A DNA stretch of 64,000 bases from Enterococcus devriesei (GCF_001885905.1 NZ_JXKM01000001.1:62001-126000), one strand, 5' to 3'. Shown: positions 41,670 to 51,243, counted from the first letter of the stretch. Notes: generated by a model not told the origin, from the letters alone. Made by a program: numbers and translations.

Positions 41670-44351
41670 ATGAAAAATAAAACTTATATGAAGGCTAGCT
41701 TACGTGAGATTTTTTATTCGAAGGGTCGTTTTATCGCGATTGTTCTGATTATTTTATTAGGCACATTATTGTACGTTGGGATCAAAGCGACGGGTCCAAT
41801 CTTGAATCATTCGGCCAGTCGTTATGTGGATCGTCAGGAATTATCCAACTTGCAAATTATTTCTACCGGCGGTTTGACTGACACAGATGAGAAATTAGCT
41901 GCGGACATTCCTCATGCCGAAGCAGAGAGCGGCTATCAATTTTTCTATGCCGATAGTGAAAAGAATCAAGTGGTTAAATTGTATTCTTATAACCAAGACG
42001 ACCGGCAAAATCAATTGATCGTTAAATCCGGTCACTTGCCACGAGCGGAAAATGAAATTGTATTAGATGAAAAAGCCCAAGCAGAAGGGTATCGCCTGAA
42101 GCAAACATATCAGATTGATCAACCGGATCAATTGACGCGTAAAAAATTTAAAATCGTCGGCTTCGTCCAATCGCCAATCTATACGAGTACCGATGAACGC
42201 GGTCTTTCAAATGTCGGCAACGGCGGCGTGGATTTTTTTGCTTATTTGCCAGAAAAGAATTTTTCGTCAGAAGTAAAAAGTGTGATTTATCTCCGATTTG
42301 ATAATGTCAAAGGCTTAGAGACTTTTGGTAAAGACTATGAAGAGAAGATGGATGAAAATATCAATCAGGTCGAAAAGCTTTTTGCTGATCGCTCAAAGGA
42401 GCGAGGGGCAGAGATTCGCGAGTCCGCAGAGAAAGAGCTGCAGCCGAAAAAAAGTGAGATCAATGAGAACTTAGCGAAACTGGAAGCTGGTCAAAAGGAG
42501 TTGGATCAAGGGAAGGCGCAACTACAGCAGCAAGCAGCTAGTTTACCAACCGGTAATCCACAATTAGAAGAGGCCCAACAGAGTCTGGAAACTCAGCAAA
42601 AAGAACTGACCGCCAACCGGGAGAAATTAATTTCTGCCCAGCAACAAATCAAGGACAGCGAAGAAACCATCGCAGAGCTGAAGGAGCCCAGCTATACTTA
42701 CGATCAACGGGCTGAAAATCCCGGCTTTCAGGAGTATGGCGACTTGTCTGAACGAATCGCGGCGATTGCCAATGTCTTTCCCGTGTTTTTCTTTTTCATC
42801 GCAGCTTTGATCACGTTTACGACAATGACGCGAATGGTAGAAGAAAATCGGCGAGAGATCGGGACGCTCAAAGCTTTAGGGTATTCCCGCTTTGAAATTG
42901 CTATCAAATATATTATTTATGCAGTATCTGCCGCAACATTAGGAATCGTACTTGGTAGCGTGATTGGAATCAATACTCTACCACGGCTGGTTTTTGAACT
43001 TTCTAGTGATCGCTATAATTTTCCCGGAGTTGAAGCGTTCTATTTGGCTCGGCCGATTATCCAAGCAGCGATCGCCTTTTTATTCGCCAGCCTTGGTGCC
43101 GCATTACTAGTATTGCTGCGGGAGCTGCATGAAAAGCCTGCGGAGTTGTTACAACCAAAAGCTCCGAAACCCGGCAAACGGATTTTCTTAGAACGGATCA
43201 CACCGATCTGGTCGCGTTTGAGCTTTAATCAAAAGGTCAGCTACCGCAATCTCTTACGATACAAATCACGCATGATTATGGCGGTGATCGGAATTGCTGG
43301 CTGTGCGGCGTTAATGGTGGCAGGCGTCGGTCTGAGAGATTCACTCAGCTCAGTCGGCGCGAAGCAATTTGGTCCCATCATTGATTATCAAGGGATTGTG
43401 ACCTTAGACGATCAGCCAGATACATCCGCGGTGAAAAAAATCTTCGCGGAGACGCCGCAAATCACTGATCAACTTGCCATGTTGAATCAAACGATTGAAT
43501 TGAAAGCAAAAGGGCAGGCCAATCAAAAATTAACGATGATGGTTCCGTCGGATCGTCAAGCCTTTAAAAAATATGTGCACCTGAAGGATCAAGGCAAACG
43601 TTTCAGTTTAACGGATGATGGCGCGGTTATCACCGAAAAAATTGCAGAGATGTTCCAGTTGAAAAAAGGCTCGACGCTGACAGTCTATGACGAAGACCAA
43701 GGCTCCTTCAAAGTGACCATCAGCCATATCACCGAAAATTATTTAGGAAATTTTTTGTACCTGTCGAAGGACTATTATCAAAAAGCTCGCGGTGAAGATT
43801 TTGTCGCTAACAGCTATCTACTGAAAAGCCAAGACATGAGTCAAACTGCTGAAAAAAAATTGGCGCAACAATTACTAAGCTCAGAACAAGTCACCAACAC
43901 CTCTTTCATGTCAACGCAAATCGATGCGCAAGAACATTCGATGGATAATCTTGACGGGATCGTCTGGATCTTTGTCGTCTTGTCTGGCTTGTTGGCTTTT
44001 ATCGTTTTATACAATCTGACCAATATCAATGTCTCAGAACGTTTACGGGAATTGTCTACGATCAAAGTTTTAGGCTTTTATGACCGGGAAGTAACATCGT
44101 ATATTTTTCGCGAGAACGTTGTCTTTACCTTGTTAGGAATTATCTGCGGTTATGGGCTGGGGATCGGCTTGACGAAATTTATTTTGGATCAGGCCTCGAT
44201 GGAATCGATTATTTTTCCATTGGTGATTCGTTCAGGAGCGTACTTGATTTCCGGCGGGTTAACGATTCTATTTACAGTGATCGTCATGGCGGCGACTCAT
44301 TTCCGGCTACGTCATATCAATATGATCGACGCGTTAAAGTCGAATGAATAA
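41670..44351 (+). CDS. Large FtsX-domain ABC permease with a coiled-coil extracellular segment
   Basis: 893 residues. One N-terminal span (about 20-40), a MacB-type extracellular domain, a Gln/Glu/Lys-rich coiled coil (about 225-330), a three-span FtsX block (365-480) with TLKALGYSRFEIAIKY, a second extracellular domain and a second FtsX block (770-885) with TIKVLGFYDREV. No ATPase gene is adjacent, so it must use one encoded elsewhere, or this permease is transcribed alone. Likely an envelope peptide or lipid efflux/sensing component. ATG 41670 follows CAGGAG. Confidence 0.82.
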   Translation: MKNKTYMKASLREIFYSKGRFIAIVLIILLGTLLYVGIKATGPILNHSASRYVDRQELSNLQIISTGGLTDTDEKLAADIPHAEAESGYQFFYADSEKNQVVKLYSYNQDDRQNQLIVKSGHLPRAENEIVLDEKAQAEGYRLKQTYQIDQPDQLTRKKFKIVGFVQSPIYTSTDERGLSNVGNGGVDFFAYLPEKNFSSEVKSVIYLRFDNVKGLETFGKDYEEKMDENINQVEKLFADRSKERGAEIRESAEKELQPKKSEINENLAKLEAGQKELDQGKAQLQQQAASLPTGNPQLEEAQQSLETQQKELTANREKLISAQQQIKDSEETIAELKEPSYTYDQRAENPGFQEYGDLSERIAAIANVFPVFFFFIAALITFTTMTRMVEENRREIGTLKALGYSRFEIAIKYIIYAVSAATLGIVLGSVIGINTLPRLVFELSSDRYNFPGVEAFYLARPIIQAAIAFLFASLGAALLVLLRELHEKPAELLQPKAPKPGKRIFLERITPIWSRLSFNQKVSYRNLLRYKSRMIMAVIGIAGCAALMVAGVGLRDSLSSVGAKQFGPIIDYQGIVTLDDQPDTSAVKKIFAETPQITDQLAMLNQTIELKAKGQANQKLTMMVPSDRQAFKKYVHLKDQGKRFSLTDDGAVITEKIAEMFQLKKGSTLTVYDEDQGSFKVTISHITENYLGNFLYLSKDYYQKARGEDFVANSYLLKSQDMSQTAEKKLAQQLLSSEQVTNTSFMSTQIDAQEHSMDNLDGIVWIFVVLSGLLAFIVLYNLTNINVSERLRELSTIKVLGFYDREVTSYIFRENVVFTLLGIICGYGLGIGLTKFILDQASMESIIFPLVIRSGAYLISGGLTILFTVIVMAATHFRLRHINMIDALKSNE

Positions 44352-44368
44352 TCTTCCATGAAAAATCG

Positions 44369-44397
44369 TTGACAAATTTTTTTATCGGGTCTATTCT
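44369..44397 (+). promoter_or_regulatory. Promoter of the T-box/thrS transcript
   Basis: -35 TTGACA (44369-44374), 17-bp spacer, -10 TATTCT (44392-44397). Confidence 0.7.
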
Positions 44398-44399
44398 AA

Positions 44400-44638
44400 T
44401 AATCAATAGTTGAAAGCAACGAGAAGGACATGATTTTATTCCCACTTCACGACAAGAGATAGAGGCCTTGGCTGGAAGCTTCTAGTGAACGAATAAAATT
44501 ACTCCCTTTAAGTGACCGAAAAAGCCGGTCCGTCCAATGCCCGTTACGCATTATGAGAGCCAAAAGGTGAAAACTTTTTGGGAACTTGGGTGGTAACACG
44601 TTTATTCACGTCCCTATTTTATAGGGACGTTTTTTTTT
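44400..44638 (+). promoter_or_regulatory. Threonine T-box leader
   Basis: T-box sequence GGGTGGTAACACG (44588-44600) precedes a terminator stem ACGTCCCTAT (44608-44617) with 44621-44630 and a long T-run. Stem I uses GATTTTATTC with GAATAAAATT; the 3' unpaired side holds ACT (44502-44504), a threonine codon and the likely specifier. Uncharged tRNA-Thr should stabilise the antiterminator and allow thrS transcription. Confidence 0.9.
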
Positions 44639-44733
44639 ATTGAAAACCCTTTTCAGCATTTGTTAAAATTGAATAGAGTTAAGGGAATCAATGAATAAAA
44701 ATTTTACTAAAAAATAGATTGGAGTTGAGTTGT

Positions 44734-46638
44734 ATGTCAAAAGAAGTCGAAGTCGTTTTACCTAATGGAAATAAACAAGAGGTGGCTAAAGATACTACCT
44801 TGTTTGAGATAAAAGATTCCTCTGCCAAACAAGCGGTCGTTGGCAGTATCGACGGAGAAGTTGTTGACCTATCAACTCCGATCGATCACAATACAGAAAT
44901 TTTATTTTATGATCGTTCTTCTAAGGAAGGGATGACAGCGATTCGTCACACGGTCAGTTTGTTATTAGAAGAAGCCATCAAAGAACTGTTCCCTGAAGCG
45001 CTGTTTGCCCATGCGCAAGGCTCGGGCCAAGGTATGTGGGTTGATCTGCGAGTGAATCAGCCTCTAAGTGTTTTAATATTGAAAGATTTGGAACGCCACA
45101 TGAAAAAGCAAATCAAAAAAGGTGCTCGAATCGAAAGCGCACGTCTAACTGTTTCAGAAGCAAAAGAGGTCTTTAAAGAGAACGAGCTGAAGCTGTTTGC
45201 CTTGAATCAGCTTGACAATGAGCTGCCGGTCTTTATCTATACATTAGGCAATGTATCGGAGTTTTTCTTCGAGCCAGCGGCATTAGACTTATCAGCGGCG
45301 AAACATTTTACCTTATCGAAAGTTTCCGGAGCCTATTGGCAGGGAGATGCGAAAAATGAAATGTTACAACGAGTAAACTGTGCAGTTTTCTCAGAAGAGA
45401 GTCAGCTAGCGGCTCATTTAGAATTTTTGGCGGAGTCTGAAAAACGTAGTCATCAAAAATTAGGGAAAGAATTAGACTTGTTCATGTTTTCCGATGAAGC
45501 ACCGGGAATGCCTTTTTATTTAGAAAATGGTCTGATCATCCGCAATGAGTTGCAAAAATTTTTACGAGAATTACAGGCTAAATATGAATATAAAGAAGTC
45601 CAAACCCCCTTGATCATGAATCAACGTTTATGGGAGCAGTCGGGGCACTGGGATCATTATAAGGACAACATGTATTTCACAAAAGTTGGTGACGAGGATT
45701 ATGCTTTGAAACCGATGAATTGCCCCGGACATTGTCTGATCTTTAAGGATCGCAAGCGTTCGTATCGGGATCTGCCGATTCGCATGGCTGAATTCGGCCA
45801 AGTCCATCGTCATGAATTCAGCGGCGCTTTGAATGGCTTACTGCGGGTCCGGACTTTTTGTCAAGATGATGCCCATATCTTTGTCCGTCGTGATCAAATC
45901 GAGCAAGAAATTGCTTTGGCGTTAAAGGTTATTGATGAAGTATACAAAATTTTCGGCTTCGAATACTCGGTGGAATTATCTACTCGCCCCGATGATTTTA
46001 TGGGGGAAATTGAATTATGGGATGAAGCAGAAGCATCATTAGGAAAAGTTTTGACTGATTTGGGCTATAAATACAATATCAATGAAGGCGATGGTGCGTT
46101 CTACGGTCCGAAGATTGATATCCATATCAAAGACGCGTTGAACCGCAGTCATCAATGTGCGACTGTTCAATTAGATTTCCAAATGCCGGGCAAATTTGAT
46201 CTAAGCTATATCGATGAACAAAACCAAGCCGCTCGTCCGGTGATGATTCACCGCGCGGTCTTTGGTTCACTAGATCGTTTCTTAGGGATTTTGATTGAAC
46301 ATTACGCTGGGGCCTTTCCGGTTTGGTTAGCACCGAAACAAGTAGAATTAATCAGTGTCGCACAGGCTCATGAAGCCGGGGTGGAACAATTATTCCGTGA
46401 ATTTAATGAAGCCGGGATTCGGGTGGAAAAAGATGTCCGTAATGAAAAATTAGGGAAGAAGATCCGGGAAGCGGAGTTACGAAAAGTTCCTTATATTTTA
46501 GTTATTGGAGATAAAGAATTATCGGAAGAAACATTCTCGTTACGCAAACACGGCAGTCAAGAAGTAGTTGAAATGCCTAAAGCTGAGCTGATCCAAATGA
46601 TTCAGAAACAAGTCCAAACAAAAGTGCATCAATATTAA
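44734..46638 (+). CDS. thrS: Threonyl-tRNA synthetase with degenerate editing domain
   Basis: 634 residues from ATG 44734. Order: TGS domain (1-60), editing-domain remnant (about 65-235), class II catalytic core, anticodon domain. Core motifs and zinc ligands are intact: MNCPGHC, the RHEFSGAL motif 2 and MIHRAVFGS. In normal ThrRS the editing pocket carries HxxxH and a CRGPH segment. Here the first reads RHTVSL (His72 kept, Leu76 in place of the second His) and the second is replaced by FFFEPAA. It should charge tRNA-Thr but not clear Ser-tRNA-Thr. It may be a second, starvation-induced enzyme like B. subtilis ThrZ. Confidence 0.9.
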   Translation: MSKEVEVVLPNGNKQEVAKDTTLFEIKDSSAKQAVVGSIDGEVVDLSTPIDHNTEILFYDRSSKEGMTAIRHTVSLLLEEAIKELFPEALFAHAQGSGQGMWVDLRVNQPLSVLILKDLERHMKKQIKKGARIESARLTVSEAKEVFKENELKLFALNQLDNELPVFIYTLGNVSEFFFEPAALDLSAAKHFTLSKVSGAYWQGDAKNEMLQRVNCAVFSEESQLAAHLEFLAESEKRSHQKLGKELDLFMFSDEAPGMPFYLENGLIIRNELQKFLRELQAKYEYKEVQTPLIMNQRLWEQSGHWDHYKDNMYFTKVGDEDYALKPMNCPGHCLIFKDRKRSYRDLPIRMAEFGQVHRHEFSGALNGLLRVRTFCQDDAHIFVRRDQIEQEIALALKVIDEVYKIFGFEYSVELSTRPDDFMGEIELWDEAEASLGKVLTDLGYKYNINEGDGAFYGPKIDIHIKDALNRSHQCATVQLDFQMPGKFDLSYIDEQNQAARPVMIHRAVFGSLDRFLGILIEHYAGAFPVWLAPKQVELISVAQAHEAGVEQLFREFNEAGIRVEKDVRNEKLGKKIREAELRKVPYILVIGDKELSEETFSLRKHGSQEVVEMPKAELIQMIQKQVQTKVHQY

Positions 46639-46661
46639 AGATTAAAGCAAAAAAATAAATC

Positions 46662-46692
46662 AAAAAGAGCTGAGATTGTCTCAGCTCTTTTT
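46662..46692. terminator. Bidirectional terminator
   Basis: AAAAAGAGCTGAGA (46662-46675) pairs with TCTCAGCTCTTTTT (46679-46692), loop TTG; ends thrS and the convergent TetR gene. Confidence 0.88.
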
Positions 46693-47271
46693 GATTCCTT
46701 TAGTCAGCCACTGTGTTTTGAATTGGAAGTCTTGTAATAATTGCTCTTTGTTCCAATGATTGGCCAACATATCGGTTAGCGAATCGATGACCAGCTTCAT
46801 AGAAAAGTATAAAAAGCTGATTTGTTCATCAACGGAAGGCATGTCAAAATGATTCTTTTCTAAAAGCTCTTGCCATTCGATGATGCCGTGGTTTGTGGTC
46901 GGACGATAAGAGAAAAGGTAGCTGTTTTGCGTCAATAGCACGAGCTGCTGATAGCGGGGACTTTCATGAGAAAGGTCCACATACATTACTAAAAAGTCTT
47001 CAATCCCTTTGAAAAAATCAGCTTGCTGGCGCATCATGTAGGCAATGATCTCCCCATGAATCTGCCCGGCATAATAATGGATCAAATAGTCATAGGCATC
47101 ATTCAAATCTTCAAAGTATTTATAAAAAATGCCTCGCGACATTTGCAACGCGTCGACGATCTCGCTGACCTTGACTTGACTGACCGGTTTTTCATAAAAA
47201 ATCGTCAACAGCAGATCACGGATTTCTCCTTGTCGTTCCTCCGGTAAATTTAAAAAAGTTTTTTTCGGCAT
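46681..47271 (-). CDS. TetR-family regulator, divergent from an ABC exporter
   Basis: 196 residues. HTH in about residues 25-50 (VKVSEIVDALQMSRGIFYKYFEDLNDAY). The rest is the ligand and dimer domain. AGAGGTG precedes ATG 47271. A perfect 10-3-10 palindrome lies between it and the divergent permease gene, overlapping the expected -35 regions, so it very probably represses both. Confidence 0.86.
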   Translation of the reverse strand: MPKKTFLNLPEERQGEIRDLLLTIFYEKPVSQVKVSEIVDALQMSRGIFYKYFEDLNDAYDYLIHYYAGQIHGEIIAYMMRQQADFFKGIEDFLVMYVDLSHESPRYQQLVLLTQNSYLFSYRPTTNHGIIEWQELLEKNHFDMPSVDEQISFLYFSMKLVIDSLTDMLANHWNKEQLLQDFQFKTQWLTKGIKKS

Positions 47272-47323
47272 AGAAACACCTCTACCTCTATTTTTCTTTT
47301 CTTAGAGTATAGCATAAAACAAA

Positions 47324-47356
47324 ATCGGTGACACATTGTCACCGATGATGTATGAT
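47324..47356 (+). promoter_or_regulatory. TetR operator and promoter of the ABC exporter
   Basis: ATCGGTGACA-cat-TGTCACCGAT (47324-47346) is a perfect inverted repeat. It covers -35 GTGACA (47328-47333); 17 bp on lies -10 TATGAT (47351-47356). Confidence 0.75.
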
Positions 47357-47381
47357 TGTCCCATTGGAAGGGATGAGAGAG

Positions 47382-48452
47382 ATGTTTTTAGCTTGGAAAG
47401 AAATTCGCTATGCGAAATTAAGATACGGATTAGTTGTCGGTATTATGATCTTGGTTGCCTATGTGGTCTTTATGTTATCTGGCTTAGCCAACGGTTTGGC
47501 TGATGGCAATCGTAAGGCGGTGGATGATTGGCAAGCCACAAAAATAATTTTGTCGGAGGACAGTAATAAAATTGCCAACGCCTCGCAACTACAAATGCAA
47601 GACCTGGATCGAGTGACGGCTAAAGAAAAAGCCGGGATTGGTGTTTACGCCACTGCGGTAGAGAAAAAAGGCGGAACAGAAAAGACGAATGTTTCGATTT
47701 TTGGGACCGCCAAGGATGCATTTGTTGTACCCAAAATCATTAAAGGACGGTTGTATCAAAATGATAAAGAAGCAATCGTTTCGGAAAATCTTTTAGCAGA
47801 AGGCTACAAATTAAATCAAGAAATAAAAATCAGTGATCAAACTTTGAAGATCGTCGGCGTGACCAAGGCGACTACTTATACGATCGCTCCGGTGCTGTAT
47901 TTAACGCCGACAGCATTTAAAACATTGAAATATGGCGCACAGCCAAGCGGTAACCAGCCAATCAATTTGATTGCCACCAAAGGAAAAACGACGATTGATC
48001 AAAAGAAGAATCAGACAAAGTTAACGAGTATGACGCCTGAGACGTTTATTGAAAATATTCCAGGCTATTCGCCAGAAAAATTGACCTTGAATACAATGAT
48101 TTATTTCTTATTTGTCGTCGTGGCTGCGATCATCGGAATCTTTATGTACGTCATCACGCTGCAAAAAACCTCAATCTTCGGTGTGATGAAAGCGCAAGGC
48201 GTGGCGACAAGCTATTTAGTTCGTTCGATCTTAGCGCAAGCCTTTCTAGTTGGCATCATTGGAGTAGCCGTAGCGGTCGGACTGAGTGTTTTGACGAGCT
48301 CCGTCTTACCAAGTGCAATGCCTTTTGCAGTTCACTGGGAAGAGTGGGCATTGTATAGTGTGATTTTAGTATTCGTTGCCATGATCGGTGGCTTGTTCTC
48401 GATCCGAACGGTTACCAAAGTCGATCCGGTCACTGCGATTGGAGGAGAATAA
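47382..48452 (+). CDS. FtsX-family ABC permease (DevC-like)
   Basis: 356 residues from ATG 47382 (GGAAGG upstream). First span at about 10-33, a periplasmic-type domain outside the membrane (35-235), then three spans (about 240-350) with GVMKAQGVATSYLVRSIL, the coupling segment of FtsX/LolC permeases. Operon with the ATPase 1 bp downstream. Controlled by the divergent TetR gene; substrate unknown, probably a lipophilic inducer. Confidence 0.84.
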   Translation: MFLAWKEIRYAKLRYGLVVGIMILVAYVVFMLSGLANGLADGNRKAVDDWQATKIILSEDSNKIANASQLQMQDLDRVTAKEKAGIGVYATAVEKKGGTEKTNVSIFGTAKDAFVVPKIIKGRLYQNDKEAIVSENLLAEGYKLNQEIKISDQTLKIVGVTKATTYTIAPVLYLTPTAFKTLKYGAQPSGNQPINLIATKGKTTIDQKKNQTKLTSMTPETFIENIPGYSPEKLTLNTMIYFLFVVVAAIIGIFMYVITLQKTSIFGVMKAQGVATSYLVRSILAQAFLVGIIGVAVAVGLSVLTSSVLPSAMPFAVHWEEWALYSVILVFVAMIGGLFSIRTVTKVDPVTAIGGE

Positions 48453-48453
48453 A

Positions 48454-49125
48454 ATGAATAACGTATTAATAATGGAACATGTTGTGAAGAAATTTGGTCA
48501 AGGACATACCGAAGTGACAGCTTTAAAAAATGTGGACTTTACGGTTGCGGAAGGCGAGTTTGTCAGCGTGATTGGGCCTTCTGGTTCAGGTAAAAGTACG
48601 TTTCTAACAATCGCTGGGGGACTGCAAACACCCACCGAAGGAAAAATTATGATCAACGGTGCGGACTTTGGCCAAATGCAGGAAAAGGAACGCTCAAAGG
48701 CGCGCTTTAAAGAAATTGGCTTTATTTTACAAAGTTCTAATTTGATTCCTTTTCTAAAGGTCAAGGAACAATTTCAATTAGTCGAAAAGATCGAAAAAGA
48801 AAAAAAGACGGCTCAAGTGGAAGACTTGTTGAAGTCGTTAGATATTTGGGAGCTACGGGAACAATATCCGAAAGCCTTGTCCGGTGGTGAACGTCAACGG
48901 GTCGCCATCGCCCGGTCGTTATTCAATGATCCTAAATTGATTTTGGCGGATGAACCGACAGCCAGCCTAGATTCTGATCATGCCTATGATGTCGTCAAGC
49001 TTTTAGCGAAAGAATCCCATGAACGCAACAAAGCAATCGTGATGGTGACCCATGATGAACGAATGACTAAATGGAGTGATAAGGTCTACCAAATGAAAGA
49101 TGGTCAACTTGTCGCGAAAGATTAG
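48454..49125 (+). CDS. ABC transporter ATP-binding protein (LolD/MacB type)
   Basis: 223 residues from ATG 48454 (GGAGGAG upstream). Walker A GPSGSGKST near 38, Q-loop FILQSSNLIPFL, signature LSGGERQRVAIARS, Walker B LILADEPTASLD, switch MVTHDERM. It pairs with the permease immediately before it. Length and motifs are typical of the MacB/LolD ATPase family. Confidence 0.9.
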   Translation: MNNVLIMEHVVKKFGQGHTEVTALKNVDFTVAEGEFVSVIGPSGSGKSTFLTIAGGLQTPTEGKIMINGADFGQMQEKERSKARFKEIGFILQSSNLIPFLKVKEQFQLVEKIEKEKKTAQVEDLLKSLDIWELREQYPKALSGGERQRVAIARSLFNDPKLILADEPTASLDSDHAYDVVKLLAKESHERNKAIVMVTHDERMTKWSDKVYQMKDGQLVAKD

Positions 49126-49155
49126 TTGCACAACACCCTGCTTCCTGTGTATAGT
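49126..49155 (+). promoter_or_regulatory. Promoter of the nucleoid-associated protein gene
   Basis: -35 TTGCAC (49126-49131), 18-bp spacer, -10 TATAGT (49150-49155). It begins directly after the ATPase stop and rules out the longer open frame as coding. Confidence 0.55.
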
Positions 49156-49185
49156 AGTAAAGTTGAGATAGAAAGCAGGGAATAT

Positions 49186-50190
49186 ATGGATATTTATTTA
49201 AAAAAAGCCGCGCTGCATATTGTTGATCGCGAGTCTGGCGACCCAATCTTTAGTCAAAGCGAACTTGATTTGACGAAGGAATATGTGCGGGATTACTTAA
49301 CCAAAAAAATTCAAAAACTATCTTCCGCGCAAACCAAGACAGGTACGTTGACGGAGGATTCAACCTTTGCCTTATTGAGCCAACAGGCGGAGCATGACTT
49401 TTTGTCCGCTAGTGAACGGTTAGTCTCTCGCTGGTATGAAGCTTATAAAGAAAGTGAAGAGGCGCCTAGCGCCGATGCGTTTGTCGCGTTGTATGAAGAA
49501 GATACGCAAATGTATTTAGCCTTTCTAAAGGTCAATTATCATGAAGGATATACTCACATTGTCGATTCAGACGAGAGCGGTCTGAAGAATGAATTGATCA
49601 TTCATCGGGCGCTACTTTCTGGGAAGACTCAAAAGGCCGATGAAGGAATCGTCGTTAATTTAAGTAACTTAAGCTATGAATTGATCGAGAAAAAATATCC
49701 TTTTTCAGGGGAGAAGCGGTTGTATTTTTCTACTCAAGTGATTGAGAGCCAACCGGCACCGTCGTTGGAAGAAAATGTTAGAGTGATCAAAAAGGTCGCT
49801 GAAAAGATCGGTGCGAAGTTTGAAAACCAAAAACATGATGTCATCGCCGATGTAAAAGAAGCGGTCTACGATATCGTGGAAGAAAGCGGACAGATCGACG
49901 CCAAGGTCGTTGCACAAAAAGTTTTTAAAGACAATGTCTCGGCTCAAATGGCGTTCCAAGAAGAAGTTGTGGAAAAAGGCTACGTCGATCAAGCGCCACT
50001 TCTGCGAGAAGTCCGGGAGATCACCGAAAAAAAATACGGCAAGCAAAAATTGAAGTTATCGAACGGCATCGAATTGATCGTTCCTTTAGATGTCTATCGC
50101 AATCCTGAATTAATCGAATTCATCAACAATCCTGATGGAACCATCTCAGTCACCATCAAAAATGTCGATGAAGTCATCAACCGCCTGTAA
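49186..50190 (+). CDS. Nucleoid-associated protein (NdpA/YejK family)
   Basis: 334 residues from ATG 49186 with CAGGGA upstream. MDIYLKKAALHIVDRESGDP begins the PF04245 family, with LDLTKEYVRDYLTKKIQKL and the C-terminal LKLSNGIELIVPLDVYRNPE domain typical of the E. coli YejK group that associates with the nucleoid. Role in Firmicutes is not established. Ends at a short terminator overlapping the last codons. Confidence 0.82.
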   Translation: MDIYLKKAALHIVDRESGDPIFSQSELDLTKEYVRDYLTKKIQKLSSAQTKTGTLTEDSTFALLSQQAEHDFLSASERLVSRWYEAYKESEEAPSADAFVALYEEDTQMYLAFLKVNYHEGYTHIVDSDESGLKNELIIHRALLSGKTQKADEGIVVNLSNLSYELIEKKYPFSGEKRLYFSTQVIESQPAPSLEENVRVIKKVAEKIGAKFENQKHDVIADVKEAVYDIVEESGQIDAKVVAQKVFKDNVSAQMAFQEEVVEKGYVDQAPLLREVREITEKKYGKQKLKLSNGIELIVPLDVYRNPELIEFINNPDGTISVTIKNVDEVINRL

Positions 50191-50203
50191 TTGGCGGTTT
50201 TTG
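50179..50203 (+). terminator. Short terminator
   Basis: AACCGCC (50179-50185) with GGCGGTT (50193-50199), then TTTT; it overlaps the stop codon of the NdpA-like gene. Confidence 0.65.
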
Positions 50204-50277
50204 TTTGGTCTTTTTGTCCATGATTGAGGGAGGCGGACAAATCGGCTAAAATAAAGAAAATGACCGGAGGAAACGGA

Positions 50278-51228
50278 ATGGAAGCATATCAAGAATTTTT
50301 TCGCATTGGACAATATACTGACGCAGAAGCGATGACGGGCTGCACCGTGATCTTATGCCAGGACGGTGTGACAGGAGGAGTCTCAGTCAGAGGCGGCTCA
50401 CCAAACACCCGAGATACAGATGCATTAAAGTCGGAAAATAATCGGAAATTTGTGCACGGTGTCACCCTTTCTGGCGGCAGTGCATTTGGTTTGGCGGCGA
50501 ATGCCGGCGTAGTGGATTTTCTAGAAGAAAATAAAATTGGACGAGACATGGGAATCACCTATGTGCCCAATGTTGTGGGAGCCAGTCTGTTTGATCTGCG
50601 AATCGGTCGTTCAGATATTCGACCAGATTATCAGGCTGGACGGAAAGCTTGTGAAGCAGCCTTTGGCGGACAACTTTTTCAAGCAGGAAATTATGGCGCT
50701 GGAACGGGCTGCAGTGTGGGAACCGTTAACGGACCGCAACAAGCAATGAAAGGCGGCATTGGACGGTATACGATACGCCATGGAAATTTATGGGTGACCG
50801 CCGTCATCGCCGTTAATGCAGTCGGTGATGTTTTTGAGGAAGAAGCTGGAAAAATTATCGCTGGCGCACGGAAGGCCGGTGAAAGTAAGATCGGTTTTTC
50901 TGAAGAACTCTTCTTGGAGTATTATCAAAACGAATCTGGTCTTTTCGAAGGGAATACTGTGATTGGCTGTGTCATGACCAATGCGACTTTTCCAAAAGCC
51001 AAAATGAATAAACTAGCGGATATTAGTCATAATGGTATTGCTCGCGCGATTCGCCCATCTCATACAACTTATGATGGCGACACGCTGTTTGTCTTAGGAG
51101 CCAATCAAATTGAAGCTAGCTTTGAAGCTGTTTCGATTTTAACGGTGGAAGCCGTACGTCAAGCAATTATCAAAGGAACAAAAGCAGCCGAGACTTATGG
51201 GGATTATTTAGCTTATCAGGATCTATAA
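50278..51228 (+). CDS. P1-family (DmpA-like) peptidase, S58
   Basis: 316 residues from ATG 50278 (CGGAGGAAAC upstream). TLSGGSAFGLAANAGV near 60, GAGTGCSVGTVNG near 145, and MTNATFPKAKMNKLADISHNG near 240 match the P1/DmpA fold of self-processing N-terminal-nucleophile aminopeptidases, where the TNA segment marks the expected processing site. HTTYDGDTLFVL ends the domain. Substrates of close homologues are small or beta-amino peptides. Monocistronic. Confidence 0.85.
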   Translation: MEAYQEFFRIGQYTDAEAMTGCTVILCQDGVTGGVSVRGGSPNTRDTDALKSENNRKFVHGVTLSGGSAFGLAANAGVVDFLEENKIGRDMGITYVPNVVGASLFDLRIGRSDIRPDYQAGRKACEAAFGGQLFQAGNYGAGTGCSVGTVNGPQQAMKGGIGRYTIRHGNLWVTAVIAVNAVGDVFEEEAGKIIAGARKAGESKIGFSEELFLEYYQNESGLFEGNTVIGCVMTNATFPKAKMNKLADISHNGIARAIRPSHTTYDGDTLFVLGANQIEASFEAVSILTVEAVRQAIIKGTKAAETYGDYLAYQDL

Positions 51229-51243
51229 TGGAATAATGCCAAA

